Position numbers and translations under genes: made by a program. The notes below the pieces were generated by a model. It made no database searches, was not told the origin of the DNA, and saw only the letters and a program-made list of their open reading frames with translations. A stretch of DNA of 64,000 nucleotides from Methanomassiliicoccaceae archaeon DOK (GTDB lineage Archaea; Thermoplasmatota; Thermoplasmata; Methanomassiliicoccales; Methanomethylophilaceae). Positions 28,842-38,012 of the stretch are shown here, one piece after another (within the stretch, counting starts at the first letter, position 1; each line of letters starts with the position of its first letter). The stretch covers positions 62,001-126,000 of the forward strand of contig CP047880.1 of the NCBI GenBank assembly GCA_009911715.1, given 5' to 3'.

Positions 28842-29528
28842 ATGGCAGACCTGCACGACCGCTGGGTCGCGGAGCGGAGGAACGAGCACTACTACAAGCT
28901 CGCCAAGAAGCTGAACTACCGTTCCAGGGCATCCTTCAAGCTGATCCAGATCGACGAGCGCTTCGGCATCTTCAAGCCCGGCGACTCGGTCGTCGACCTG
29001 GGGGCGTGCCCGGGCGGTTGGTGTCAGGTCGCGCAGGAGCGCACGTGGCCCAACGGCAAGGTCATCGGTGTGGACCTCAGGTACATCAAGCCCATCGAGG
29101 GGGTCGAGACCTTCATGGGCGACATAACCCACGACTCCACCATGATCGAGCTCATGGACAGGTTCGGCGGCAAGGCCGACGTCGTCCTCTCGGACATGGC
29201 GCCCAACATCGCCGGCCATTACTCCATGGACCACGCCAGGTCGATCAACCTCTGCATGTACGCGGTGGACGTCTGCGACCGCATCCTGAAGAAGGAGGGC
29301 AAGCTGGTCATGAAGGTGTTCATGGGCGACATGTTCGATTCGCTCATGGACGAGCTGAAGAAGCGCTTCCAGTCGGTGAAGGTCCACTCGCCCGACGCCT
29401 CCAGGGACACGTCCTCGGAGGTCTACGTGATCTGTCAGGGGTACTACGGCAAGTCCGGAATAACCCTGAAGAAGCCCGAGGTCGAGGAGAAGAAGCCGGA
29501 GTTCACCGTCAAGGGCGGGTTCATCTGA
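28842..29528 (+). CDS. rlmE: 23S rRNA (uridine-2'-O)-methyltransferase RlmE/FtsJ
   Basis: A 228-residue SAM-dependent RNA 2'-O-methyltransferase. The K-D-K-E tetrad is seen as SRASFKL, SDMAPN, VMKVF and SSEVYV. SAM motif I is VVDLGACPGGWCQVA. ATG 28842 was chosen over 28824 because the TATA box (AATTTATAA, 28811-28819) lies about 26 bp before 28842, so the earlier ATG would precede transcription start. The 3' end overlaps the convergent AlbA_2 gene by 8 bp. Confidence 0.95.
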   Translation: MADLHDRWVAERRNEHYYKLAKKLNYRSRASFKLIQIDERFGIFKPGDSVVDLGACPGGWCQVAQERTWPNGKVIGVDLRYIKPIEGVETFMGDITHDSTMIELMDRFGGKADVVLSDMAPNIAGHYSMDHARSINLCMYAVDVCDRILKKEGKLVMKVFMGDMFDSLMDELKKRFQSVKVHSPDASRDTSSEVYVICQGYYGKSGITLKKPEVEEKKPEFTVKGGFI

Positions 29529-31032
29529 CGGCCTTTCTGCGACATATCCTCTGACGGCTGTCGTTCGGTTTGTCCGGGAACAGGTACTCCAGTTCTCCCT
29601 GGTCGATCAGCTCGTTTATGCACCTCCTCAGGACAGGTGTCACCGAGGTGTATCCCAGCTCCCGGGCAATGGACTTGGACGGCAGGCATCCCTCCCTGTC
29701 CAGGATCCCGATGATGCCCGACCTTATGTCCTCGGATGAGCGTCTCTTCTGCTCTGTCCGGGCTGCTGGTCCGATGGGGTCTTCCTCGAAGTCTGGATGC
29801 ACGGGGATCGTGACACTCAGATACGTCCTGTTGCTGTCTGTCTCGTAGACGGGAGTTCCGGAGCCGTTGCGCTCCAGAGCATCGACAATCATGGTCAGCC
29901 CCGTGTTGCGTCCTTCCGTGAGATGGAGTTCTTTCAGGAAATCGCCCAGACGTTTGTTTCTGTAGAATCTGCCCCTCATTCTGAGGTTGCGTACATCCTC
30001 ATCCGGGATGCCCGGATCCGGGCCCGGAAGGCTCGTGATCTCGATGCGGTCTCCATAGATGTACACCTTGACAGGTTCGGGAATCTCGTAGCTCCTATGG
30101 TAGAGGGCGTTCACCAGCACCTCTCTTATCGCTTCCAGCGGGTAGTTGAAGAATCTGAGTGCCTCAGCCTGACCTGGCACTTTCCGGATCCTCTCGACGA
30201 TCACCCTGTCTCTGATGAATTCCATTGCTCTGACAATCTGCATGTTCACAGGGCCGTTGAATATGGCCTCATCGATCAGCCTTCCAGCCGGATCATGGAT
30301 GATGGCCACCTCCGTCCTGGAGTAGGGGAAATGGATCTCCGGTCTGGGGGAGAACATCATGAGTGCCGCGTTGATCGGTCTGAGGTCCTCCTTCGGCCCA
30401 CTTGTGAGTCTCATCATGTTGTAGAGCTCCGTGTCTGGGATCCCCTGCCCGGCGAGGTTGCTTCCGACGCTGTCCAAGTATTCCTCGACCAGGCTGCGTT
30501 TAACATCCGACAGAGTCCCTGTGGACGAAGCCCTCTCGTCGAAAGAGACTCTCCTGGACAGCTCCATGAGACGGACCTCTTCATCCCTGCCGGCTCTCAC
30601 AGTGTGGGATCCGTGTCTTATATAGTACGCCTTTTCGATGTCGTGTTTCTTCCCAGATCCCAGGGAGACAGGACATTTGAACGGACGTCTGTCATCACTG
30701 GCGGCCCATATAACCACAATCTTTTTCCCTTCAGTCTCCTCCACAGACATCTCCGGCATGTACTTCGGCTCTATGGTGTTGCATACTCTGATTAGCTCAC
30801 GGTCTATGTCCACTACATCCCTGTCTGTAAGGCCGACGGTATTTCCCCTGCAACCGTCGTCATCCTCCACGCCGATCACGACATATCCTCCACCCATGTC
30901 TTCATAATCATTGGCGAACGCACAAACCGTATGCAGAATGCGTTCGGGATTCCAGCTCCTCTTGTACTCCACTCTGCTGCTTTCCACGGTGCGACCGCTA
31001 ATGATGGCTGAAACATTGACCGGCAGCCCCAT
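29521..31032 (-). CDS. Schlafen AlbA_2 / HATPase_c_4 / winged-helix regulator
   Basis: A 503-residue protein of the family often labelled RecG-like or ATP-dependent helicase-related. The N-terminal AlbA_2 domain (about residues 10-150) has ESSRVEYKRSW, ICAFANDYEDMGGGYVVIGVEDD-like residues and RPFKCPV. The central HATPase_c_4 has IREVLVNALYHRSY, YGDRIEITSLPGPDPG and GRNTGLTMIVDAL. The C-terminus is a winged helix (LPSKSIARELGYTSVTPVL). These proteins act as regulators or defence factors in mobile islands. The start follows directly after a TGA (TGAATG) that closes an upstream (Met-Ser)n frame made by a hexamer repeat. Confidence 0.85.
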   Translation of the reverse strand: MGLPVNVSAIISGRTVESSRVEYKRSWNPERILHTVCAFANDYEDMGGGYVVIGVEDDDGCRGNTVGLTDRDVVDIDRELIRVCNTIEPKYMPEMSVEETEGKKIVVIWAASDDRRPFKCPVSLGSGKKHDIEKAYYIRHGSHTVRAGRDEEVRLMELSRRVSFDERASSTGTLSDVKRSLVEEYLDSVGSNLAGQGIPDTELYNMMRLTSGPKEDLRPINAALMMFSPRPEIHFPYSRTEVAIIHDPAGRLIDEAIFNGPVNMQIVRAMEFIRDRVIVERIRKVPGQAEALRFFNYPLEAIREVLVNALYHRSYEIPEPVKVYIYGDRIEITSLPGPDPGIPDEDVRNLRMRGRFYRNKRLGDFLKELHLTEGRNTGLTMIVDALERNGSGTPVYETDSNRTYLSVTIPVHPDFEEDPIGPAARTEQKRRSSEDIRSGIIGILDREGCLPSKSIARELGYTSVTPVLRRCINELIDQGELEYLFPDKPNDSRQRICRRKAVR

Positions 31033-31050
31033 TCAGCATCCCGTCCTTGC

Positions 31051-31126
31051 ACTCATACTCATACTCATACTCATACTCATACTCATACTCATACTCATAC
31101 TCATACTCATACTCATACTCATACTC
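31051..31126. repeat. Hexanucleotide repeat (ACTCAT)12
   Basis: Twelve perfect ACTCAT units (31051-31122) plus ACTC. On the minus strand this is (ATGAGT)n, beginning 18 bp upstream of the AlbA_2 gene start. Read in the AlbA_2 frame it encodes a run of Met-Ser codons that continues ARTGC and stops with the TGA touching ATG 31032. Such perfect short-unit repeats are prone to slippage. Confidence 0.97.
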
Positions 31127-31200
31127 TTCCAGTCGGACCTCTTGTCGTCGAGCCGTCCCTCGTCGACAGATGTAAATCATCCAGTGTCTAATCGCAGGTC

Positions 31201-31827
31201 ATGGCGCCTGGAAAAATCGTCTGCATCGGCTGGAACTATCGCTCCCATGTGAAGGAGCTCGAGTCAGAGCTCCCCAAGGTGCCGACGGTGTTCCTCAAAC
31301 CGTCAAGTTGTCTCATCGGTGACGGCGATGACATCGTCATTCCCGCAGGGGTCACCAACGTCCAGCACGAGGTGGAGCTCGCGGTGGTCTTCGACCGGAG
31401 GTGCAAGGACGCCACCGAGGATGACGCTCTCGACTACGTGTCCCATGTCGCCGTCTTCAACGACGTATCCGCCAGGGACATGCAGACCGAGGCCCGCAGG
31501 TCAGGGAACACATGGGACCTCAGCAAGGGGATGGACACATTCGGGCCCATGTCCGATCCGGTTCCCCTGGACGCGGTCGCCGACATACAGGACCTCGAGC
31601 TGACCCTGACCGTCAACGGTGAGGTCAGGCAGTACGGGAACACGCGCGACATGATCTTCCCCGTCGCCAGGCTGATCGCCTATGTGACCAGGTTCATGAC
31701 GATGGAGCCGGGAGACATCCTGATAACGGGTACCCCCGAGGGGGTGTCGGAGATCCGTCCGGGGGACACGGTCCGTGCCGAGATAGCCGGTGTGGGAACC
31801 GTCACCAACAGGGTCGTCGGATTCTGA
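31201..31827 (+). CDS. Fumarylacetoacetate hydrolase family protein
   Basis: A 208-residue stand-alone FAH domain: start KIVCIGWNYRSHVKEL, VFLKPSSCLIG, metal ligands in QHEVELAVVFD, then HVAVFNDVSARD, and the late block GDILITGTPEGVSEIRPGD. Members are acylpyruvases, oxaloacetate decarboxylases or hydratases that split C-C bonds next to a keto acid with Mg. The substrate cannot be told. A TATA-like TGTAAATC about 27 bp before ATG 31201 suggests a leaderless mRNA. It diverges from the AlbA_2 gene with the hexamer repeat between. Confidence 0.92.
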   Translation: MAPGKIVCIGWNYRSHVKELESELPKVPTVFLKPSSCLIGDGDDIVIPAGVTNVQHEVELAVVFDRRCKDATEDDALDYVSHVAVFNDVSARDMQTEARRSGNTWDLSKGMDTFGPMSDPVPLDAVADIQDLELTLTVNGEVRQYGNTRDMIFPVARLIAYVTRFMTMEPGDILITGTPEGVSEIRPGDTVRAEIAGVGTVTNRVVGF

Positions 31828-31857
31828 CGGCAAACGTCCGGGTCGTCGAGGCATCGT

Positions 31858-34602
31858 TCAGTCCCAGAACCTCTTGTTCTTGGCGTAGAGGATCTCCGCG
31901 TTCATGATGTCGCGGTAGAAGTCGTCCTCGTCCACGTGCATGCTGCGCAGGATCCTCGAGGCGGCGTCCGGGCCTATGCCCCTTCCTGCCAATGCGATCA
32001 CGGCGCGCTTCCCGTGCTCGTTGACCAGATTGGCGTTCCTGGAGAGGCGCAGGCGGTCCTTCTTCTCCTGGGCGGACATTTCCGTAAGCTTCACGAGGCG
32101 TATGTTCTCCCTCTCGTAGCCCTTCAGGACCGCGATCATCACGCCGCCGCACTGCGGGCACTTGAACCTCTTCGGCGCATCGCCGACCCTGAACCTCCAC
32201 TGGGACCCGCAGTTCATGCACGATGCGAACATGACCTCGTCCTCCAGCCTCTTCTTCAGGGCCATCAGGATCGAGTGGTCGGCGCGGACAGGCTGCATCA
32301 GCTCCTTGGACCTGACGATGCCCTCGAGGCCGATCGCGGAGATCCCTCCCAGCTCCACCTTGATGTCGCCGTCGGCGATCATCTTCACGACCCTCTCTGT
32401 GTTGGGGATGTCCAGGTCCTCCCACAGGACCTTGTTGACGGCCTCCTTGTAGGCGGGGGTCCCCTGGTGCATCTCGAAGAGCCTGCCGAAGTTCATGAAG
32501 CGGTGGTCCGCGTTCTTCTCGATGATCCCGAACTTCTTCGCGACGAAGACGAACCTCCACCTGAGGAACGACGAGTTCAGTATCGTGAGCCTGGAGAGCG
32601 CCTCGACGGTGCCGGGTTTCACGGACATGACGGTCTGCATTATGTCGTCGCGCTTCATGTTGCGGGGCAGCTCCAGGATCATCCTGTATGGGTCGGCTGT
32701 CATCCCCACGCTCTCTCCGAGACGGGCGGTCAGAAGCGCGGCGTAGATCTTGCCCAGCGTCTCGTTGACCCTGCTGCCGAAGCACCCGTTCACGATGACC
32801 AGCCTGTCCCCGACCTCGACGGTGACCAGCTTGTCCGTGGGCATTCTGAACCTCTCGTCCTGGTCGGCGAAGTACTTCTCCAGGACCCTCCTGCACCCCT
32901 CGTCCCCGGGGTAGTCCTCCAGGTTCCTGAGGCGGCGCATCCTGCCCACCTCCATGGCGACCTCGAACGGGACGGGGATGTCGGATCCCACCCAGTTGGG
33001 GACCGACCCCACTTCGCGGGCCTCCTCCACGAGGATCTCGTCCTCGCGCATCTCCACGATCCTCCATGTCCTGCCCTTGGCGATGAACATGGCGTACTCT
33101 TCCGCGAAGGACGCCACGAAGCTCTCGTCCAGGGTGCCGATGACTGCACGGGTGCCGATGTCCCTGATCATGTACGAGCGCTCGTCGGGGATCATCGAAA
33201 TGTTCTCGTAGAAGTAGTTCATCCCCTTGCGGGACCTGCGGAAGGCGTCGCCGTCGTCGAACAGCATCTTGATGGACTTGAGCTGCTCGAGGACGTCCTC
33301 GATGTCCTGCCTGGTGATGTCTCTGAACGGGTACGCGCCGGAGAACACCTTGTACGCGGTCTCCCTGTCCACGCCGCCCGACATCGTCATGGCGATGAGC
33401 TGGTTGGCGACGACGGAGAGCGGACACGGCCTACCCTCCCAGAACTCCAGCTCCTTGGAGTCGCACCTCCTGGCGATGACCAGGGCCTCGGCGACCTCGT
33501 CCGGGGCGGTCGCGATGATCTTCGCCCGTATGTGCTCGCCGATCCTGTGTCCGGCGCGTCCAGCCCTCTGGATCATGCGCGACACCTGCCTGGGCGAGTT
33601 GTACTGGATGACCATGTCGGTGGAACCGACGTCTATGCCCAGCTCCAGGGAGGATGTGCATATGAGGGCCCTGATCTCGCCCCTCTTGAAGCGGTCCTCC
33701 ATGTCCATGCGGTTCTCCTTGGACAGCGAACCGTGGTGCACATCGATGGATATCGACTCGTCCCAGAGATGGTAGCGGGCGGCGAGCCATTCGGCGGTCT
33801 CCCTGGTGTTGACGAAGAACAGCGTCGACCTCCCGGACTCGACGATCTCCCTCGCCCTCTTCATCACGGCCAGGATGTCCGGGTCGCTCTGCAGCTTGTC
33901 CAGCAGGACGGGGTCCTCGTCCGGGGCGGGGCTCTCGACGTCGATGTCGAAGTCGCGGTGGGTGTCGTGCTTGCGCACGGTGACGTCGCGCCTGGGTCCC
34001 ACGAGGAACCTCGCGACGCTGTCCACGTTCCCCACGGTGGCGGAGAGTCCGATCCTCTGGTACTCCCCCGCGATGAGGCTGAGCCTCTCCAGGGCGACGC
34101 TGAGCTGAGCGCCCCTCTCGGTGTTGGACAGCTCGTGGATCTCATCGACGACGACCCACTGCACGCCCTTCAGGTGCTGGAGAAGGCGCTTCCCAGTGAA
34201 CATGACCTGCAGGGTCTCGGGGGTGGTGATCAGGATCTCCGGAGGGTTCTGCGACTGGTGGTTCCTCTCCGCCTGGGACGTGTCCCCGTGCCTGACCCCC
34301 ACGGTGATGTGGAGGGCGTTTCCATACTCCTCCATCCTGCGGAGCATGTCCCTGTTCAGGGCGCGGAGGGGGGTGATGTAGAGGCATCTGAACCCGGACC
34401 TGCTGCCCTTCGTGCGGAAGATGGTGTCGAATATCGGCAGCATCGCGGCCTCGGTCTTGCCGATCCCGGTGGGCGCCACCAGGAGGATGTTCCCACCCTT
34501 CAGTATCCTGGGGATGACGTCCGCCTGCGGCGGCGTGGGGTCGGTGATGCCCCTCTTGGCGAGTGCCTGCACGAGCTCGGGGCTCAGTTCGGGAAAAGGC
34601 AT
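31858..34602 (-). CDS. Lhr-core-type archaeal superfamily 2 helicase
   Basis: A 914-residue ATP-dependent helicase of usual archaeal Lhr-core length. Walker A LLVAPTGIGKTEAA (about residue 45), DEIH box VVVDEIHELSNTERGAQ, GLSATVG, TSSLELGIDVGSTDMVIQ and the arginine-finger motif MIQRAGRAGHR. Winged-helix and Lhr domains follow. Near residues 790-820 two CX2C knuckles (CMNCGSQW..FKCPQCGG) form a zinc ribbon. It is distinct from the longer helicase at 987-6353, so the genome has at least two Lhr forms. It lies between hdrD and the FAH gene. Confidence 0.93.
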   Translation of the reverse strand: MPFPELSPELVQALAKRGITDPTPPQADVIPRILKGGNILLVAPTGIGKTEAAMLPIFDTIFRTKGSRSGFRCLYITPLRALNRDMLRRMEEYGNALHITVGVRHGDTSQAERNHQSQNPPEILITTPETLQVMFTGKRLLQHLKGVQWVVVDEIHELSNTERGAQLSVALERLSLIAGEYQRIGLSATVGNVDSVARFLVGPRRDVTVRKHDTHRDFDIDVESPAPDEDPVLLDKLQSDPDILAVMKRAREIVESGRSTLFFVNTRETAEWLAARYHLWDESISIDVHHGSLSKENRMDMEDRFKRGEIRALICTSSLELGIDVGSTDMVIQYNSPRQVSRMIQRAGRAGHRIGEHIRAKIIATAPDEVAEALVIARRCDSKELEFWEGRPCPLSVVANQLIAMTMSGGVDRETAYKVFSGAYPFRDITRQDIEDVLEQLKSIKMLFDDGDAFRRSRKGMNYFYENISMIPDERSYMIRDIGTRAVIGTLDESFVASFAEEYAMFIAKGRTWRIVEMREDEILVEEAREVGSVPNWVGSDIPVPFEVAMEVGRMRRLRNLEDYPGDEGCRRVLEKYFADQDERFRMPTDKLVTVEVGDRLVIVNGCFGSRVNETLGKIYAALLTARLGESVGMTADPYRMILELPRNMKRDDIMQTVMSVKPGTVEALSRLTILNSSFLRWRFVFVAKKFGIIEKNADHRFMNFGRLFEMHQGTPAYKEAVNKVLWEDLDIPNTERVVKMIADGDIKVELGGISAIGLEGIVRSKELMQPVRADHSILMALKKRLEDEVMFASCMNCGSQWRFRVGDAPKRFKCPQCGGVMIAVLKGYERENIRLVKLTEMSAQEKKDRLRLSRNANLVNEHGKRAVIALAGRGIGPDAASRILRSMHVDEDDFYRDIMNAEILYAKNKRFWD

Positions 34603-34644
34603 GGAAAAATGGTAAGGTGCCGGGGCGGACCCCGGCGGTTAGAA

Positions 34645-35865
34645 TCACTCGGAAGCGGGCTCTTCCTTCTTGGGTGCGGTGACCTCGAGGAGAACCTGGG
34701 ACAGGTCCATCACCTTGATCTTGGACCCGATCTTCTTGGCTCCCTGGGTCAGGTTGAGCACGCAGAAGGGGCAGCAGGTGATCAGGATCTCGGCACCGGT
34801 GGCCTCGGCGTCCCTGATCCTCTCGGCCGCGACGTTGGTGGCGAAGTCGTTGAACTGGGACTTGTAGCCTCCTCCGGCTCCGCAGCACCTGGAGTTCTCC
34901 CTGGACCTCTCCATCTCGACGAACTCGACTCCCTTGATCTTCTTGATGACGTTCCTGGGAGCGTCGAAGACTCCGGAGTGCCTTCCGAGGTGGCAGGGGT
35001 CGTGGTAGGTGACCTTGTGCTTGAACTCGTTGTTGAGGGGCAGCTTCCTGTCGTTGATCAGCTGCTCGACGTACTGGGAGAAGTGGTAGACGTTCTGTCC
35101 GACCTTGGCGTAGTACTTGCCGAAGTCGGTGGAGACGGTCTTGTAGCATCCGGAGCAGGTCATGACCATGTCCTTTCCTCCGATTCCGTCGGCCTTCTCG
35201 ACGACGGTCTCGGCGCAGCCCAGGGACTCGGTCTTGGTACCGGTCCTCAGCAGGGGCGAGGAGCAGCACCACTCCTTCTCTCCGAGGCAGTTCATCTTGA
35301 CGCCGGCCCTGGAGAGCACGATGACTCCGGCCTGGGCGATGTTCTGCATCCTGTAGGATCCGGTGCATCCGGCGAAGAAGATGACGTCGGCGGGGACGTG
35401 CCTCTCGACCTCCGCGGGCCACCAGGCGTCCCTCTTGGAGGGGGGCTCGCCGTAGGGGTTGTGGCACTCGGCGACCTTGGCGGCCATTCCCTTGTGGGCG
35501 GAGAGGGGTCCGGCGCCGTTCTCGACGATCCAGGCCCTCATGTCCTCCCAGAAGTCCACCAGGTGGATCTGGGCGTGGCACACGACCTCGCAGTTCCCGC
35601 AGCCGGTGCACTTGTACATGGCGTCGACGAACTCGGGGCTCAGGCTGACCTCTCTTCCCAGCAGGCCGTCCAGCGCTCCGGTTCCGGCCTTGTCGAGCTG
35701 GTTGACGTAGTAGATCTTTCCTCTGGGGGTGACGGACTCCCAGGGGGTCTGGTTGTGCGCCTCGCAGACGTCGATGCAGTATCCGCACTGCAGGCATGCG
35801 GTCAGCACCTTCTGCACGCGGGGGAGTTTGATGAACTCGGGTTTCTTGATGTTGATCTCTACCAT
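34645..35865 (-). CDS. hdrD: CoB-CoM heterodisulfide reductase subunit D (HdrD)
   Basis: A 406-residue Fe-S protein. Two [4Fe-4S] ferredoxin motifs lie in the N-terminal quarter (CLQCGYCIDVCEA and CTGCGNCEVVCHA). Two cysteine-rich CCG domains follow, including FFAGCTGSYR, EWCCSSPLLR, MTCSGCYKTV, YHDPCHLGRH, SRCCGAGGGYKS and CCPFCVLNL. HdrD reduces the CoM-S-S-CoB heterodisulfide, the terminal step of methanogenesis. An in-frame start at 35925 exists, but ATG 35865 has GGAGGAT 8 nt upstream and lies about 50 nt after the start predicted from the TATA element (TTAAATAT, minus strand, about 35938-35945), so it was chosen. Confidence 0.92.
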   Translation of the reverse strand: MVEINIKKPEFIKLPRVQKVLTACLQCGYCIDVCEAHNQTPWESVTPRGKIYYVNQLDKAGTGALDGLLGREVSLSPEFVDAMYKCTGCGNCEVVCHAQIHLVDFWEDMRAWIVENGAGPLSAHKGMAAKVAECHNPYGEPPSKRDAWWPAEVERHVPADVIFFAGCTGSYRMQNIAQAGVIVLSRAGVKMNCLGEKEWCCSSPLLRTGTKTESLGCAETVVEKADGIGGKDMVMTCSGCYKTVSTDFGKYYAKVGQNVYHFSQYVEQLINDRKLPLNNEFKHKVTYHDPCHLGRHSGVFDAPRNVIKKIKGVEFVEMERSRENSRCCGAGGGYKSQFNDFATNVAAERIRDAEATGAEILITCCPFCVLNLTQGAKKIGSKIKVMDLSQVLLEVTAPKKEEPASE

Positions 35866-36033
35866 GTTGCCGATCCTCCGGACATGTACGGCGGCCTTCC
35901 GACGGGTCGCCCGTTTCTGCTTCATCCAAAGTCACGGGATATTTAACCATTATAGGAGGGTGCTCTTGCCCGGCGCCCGGGGGCCCCTTGGAAAATGAGA
36001 TTGAATGAGATAACGTCCATCAGCGGATGACAC

Positions 36034-37986
36034 ATGATATACGTCCGTGGCACCATCCAGCAGACCGGAGGGATCGGCTTGGACATAACGCGCAGGGTCT
36101 TCGGAGGGAGGGCTGTGACGGTGTACTCATTGGGCGTCGATCGCGCCCCGACGGTGTACGTCAGCATGTACGAGGAGGCGGGCGCCGCCGTGGTCTCCCG
36201 CTGCACGGAGCTCGGATGCCCGGCGTTCAATCTCGTCTCGGTCTCCGGCCTGGACTGGAACAGGGATCTCTCGCCCTGGCCGGCCGACCCGGTCATGAAC
36301 GGCGGGGAGGGGTTCTCCGGCGGCGCCGATGATTACATGGGGTTCCTCGTCGGGGACGTGGTCCCCTACGCGGAAGGCATCCTGGGCGGAGGCGACAGAG
36401 TCATCGCGGGCTACTCGATGGGCGGGCTTTTCGCCGTGTACGCGCCATTTGTCACCGATGCCTTCTCCGCCTGCGTGTCCGCATCCGGGTCGCTCTGGTA
36501 CCCCGGTTTCGCCGAGTTCGCGGAGTCGCATCCGTTCAGGTCGAGGCCGAGGTCGGTGTACCTGTCCGTGGGGAGCAGGGAGCACCGCACGCCGAACCCA
36601 GTCATGCGCACGGTCAACGACTGCACGTCCCGCATCCTCGACCGCTGCGTGTCCGAGGGCATTGAGGCGGTGTTCGAGACCAATCCCGGCAATCACTTCA
36701 GGGACGGGGACCTGAGGCTCGCCAGGGGCATAGCATGGACGCTCTCCAGGCGAGGGCCCCATTATGTAGAGGCACGCCGATGCGGGACCATGAGTGCCCC
36801 TAGGCTTTACGAGGACTGGACCGGCAACATCGTCAACGGAGCCGACATCAGAAGTCTCGACCCGGGGGCGGTCAGGGCCGCAAGGGCGGCGTTCTGCGAG
36901 AGGTTCCCCGACCGCGCCGAGGAGAGCGCGCAGTGGGACGACGTCACGTTCCTGTCGAGGGCAGGGGTCTTCAAGAGGGGCAAGGTCACCGTCGCGGCGC
37001 TGATTCTGCTCGGGAAGCCGGGCGAGCGCATGATTCCGTCGTCTGTCTGCATCAGGTGGAGGCTCCTGGATCCGGACGGTTCCGTCATCGACTCCAGGAC
37101 GTTCGAGGGTCCGGCCGTGCTCACGTCCACCCACGCGGTGTCCATGATCAGGAACTGGTCGTGCAGGGTCGGACCGGAGGGTTCCGAGTCCGTCGTGAGC
37201 GCCTACCGCACCGCGACGCTCCTGGAGGCTGTCAGGAACGCCGTCGTGCACCAGGACTACGGTCTCGGGGGCACGGTGGAGATCGTCGAGCGGGAGAACG
37301 AGTCCGTCACCGTGATCAGCATGGGCTCTTTCCCCGACCGCAGCCCGGAGTCCTTCGTCACCGGTCCGCCTCCGGGTGCGCCTCGCAGGAACGCCTTCCT
37401 GTACAACGCCATGGCCGGTCTGGGGATCATCCCGGCCGCCGGCAGCGGCATCAGGTCCATGTACCTCTCCCAGGCGCATCGCCGCTTCCCGATGCCGGAC
37501 TTCGACATCCTCGGGGAGAGGGTCGCCGTGAGGCTCTCGGGTCTGAGGGGAGGGTCATACGCGAGGGTCATGGACCTGCGCGGGGATCTGGACCTGAAGT
37601 CCGTCATGGACCTTGACCGCGTGGCTAAGAACCGCTATGTGCCAGACAGGCGTCTCAAGGCGCTCGTGAGGAGGGGGCTGGTGGAGATGATCGGCGACCT
37701 GCCGTGCATAGCCTCCGGAGCCGGCCAGGAGGTAGCATCGGCGTACACGTCCGGAACCGACCAGGACGCTGTGATGGGGCTCATCCGTTCGAAGGGCTAC
37801 GTCACACGTTCGGACGTGGCGGAGGTCCTGGCGTCCAGGGACGGGAAGGGGCTCACCGAGGAGCAGCTCAGGGTGAAGGCCACGAACCTCCTCCAGACCA
37901 TGAGGAAGGCGGGGATGGTCCGCAAGGCGGACGGAAGCACAAGGTCCGCGAGGTACATAGCCTCGGACCCCTCTCGCAGTGATTAA
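36034..37986 (+). CDS. Alpha/beta-hydrolase esterase fused to HATPase_c_4/winged-helix module
   Basis: One continuous 650-codon frame with two unrelated parts. Residues 1-240 are an alpha/beta hydrolase resembling enterobactin-esterase-like enzymes: nucleophile elbow GYSMGG (Ser near 128) and a late His in NPGNHFRDGD (about 220). Residues 265-560 match the ATPase/regulatory part of AlbA_2-type proteins: LLEAVRNAVVHQDYGLGGTVEI, SMGSFPDRSPESF and GSGIRSMYLS. Winged-helix segments close the protein (VTRSDVAEVLASRDGKGL). The AlbA_2 domain itself is absent. I know no described protein with this architecture. Ends TAA, unlike most neighbours. Confidence 0.8.
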   Translation: MIYVRGTIQQTGGIGLDITRRVFGGRAVTVYSLGVDRAPTVYVSMYEEAGAAVVSRCTELGCPAFNLVSVSGLDWNRDLSPWPADPVMNGGEGFSGGADDYMGFLVGDVVPYAEGILGGGDRVIAGYSMGGLFAVYAPFVTDAFSACVSASGSLWYPGFAEFAESHPFRSRPRSVYLSVGSREHRTPNPVMRTVNDCTSRILDRCVSEGIEAVFETNPGNHFRDGDLRLARGIAWTLSRRGPHYVEARRCGTMSAPRLYEDWTGNIVNGADIRSLDPGAVRAARAAFCERFPDRAEESAQWDDVTFLSRAGVFKRGKVTVAALILLGKPGERMIPSSVCIRWRLLDPDGSVIDSRTFEGPAVLTSTHAVSMIRNWSCRVGPEGSESVVSAYRTATLLEAVRNAVVHQDYGLGGTVEIVERENESVTVISMGSFPDRSPESFVTGPPPGAPRRNAFLYNAMAGLGIIPAAGSGIRSMYLSQAHRRFPMPDFDILGERVAVRLSGLRGGSYARVMDLRGDLDLKSVMDLDRVAKNRYVPDRRLKALVRRGLVEMIGDLPCIASGAGQEVASAYTSGTDQDAVMGLIRSKGYVTRSDVAEVLASRDGKGLTEEQLRVKATNLLQTMRKAGMVRKADGSTRSARYIASDPSRSD

Positions 37987-38012
37987 AAGGGTCCAGGTCG
38001 GTTACGGCATCC

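Noticed and set aside
31051-31126. CRISPR-like array
   Set aside because: The repeat is a 6-bp tandem unit with no spacers; no cas genes or spaced repeats of 20-40 bp were seen anywhere in the window.
30998-31180. A minus-strand frame encoding a run of Glu-Tyr from the hexamer repeat
   Set aside because: Made by the simple repeat in another frame; the Met-Ser frame is the one adjoining the AlbA_2 start. A Leu-Ile frame on the plus strand is rejected for the same reason.
31936-35946. A 1336-codon plus-strand frame opposite the second Lhr gene and hdrD
   Set aside because: Antisense shadow caused by high GC; its translation has no domain pattern, and the minus-strand genes are unmistakable.
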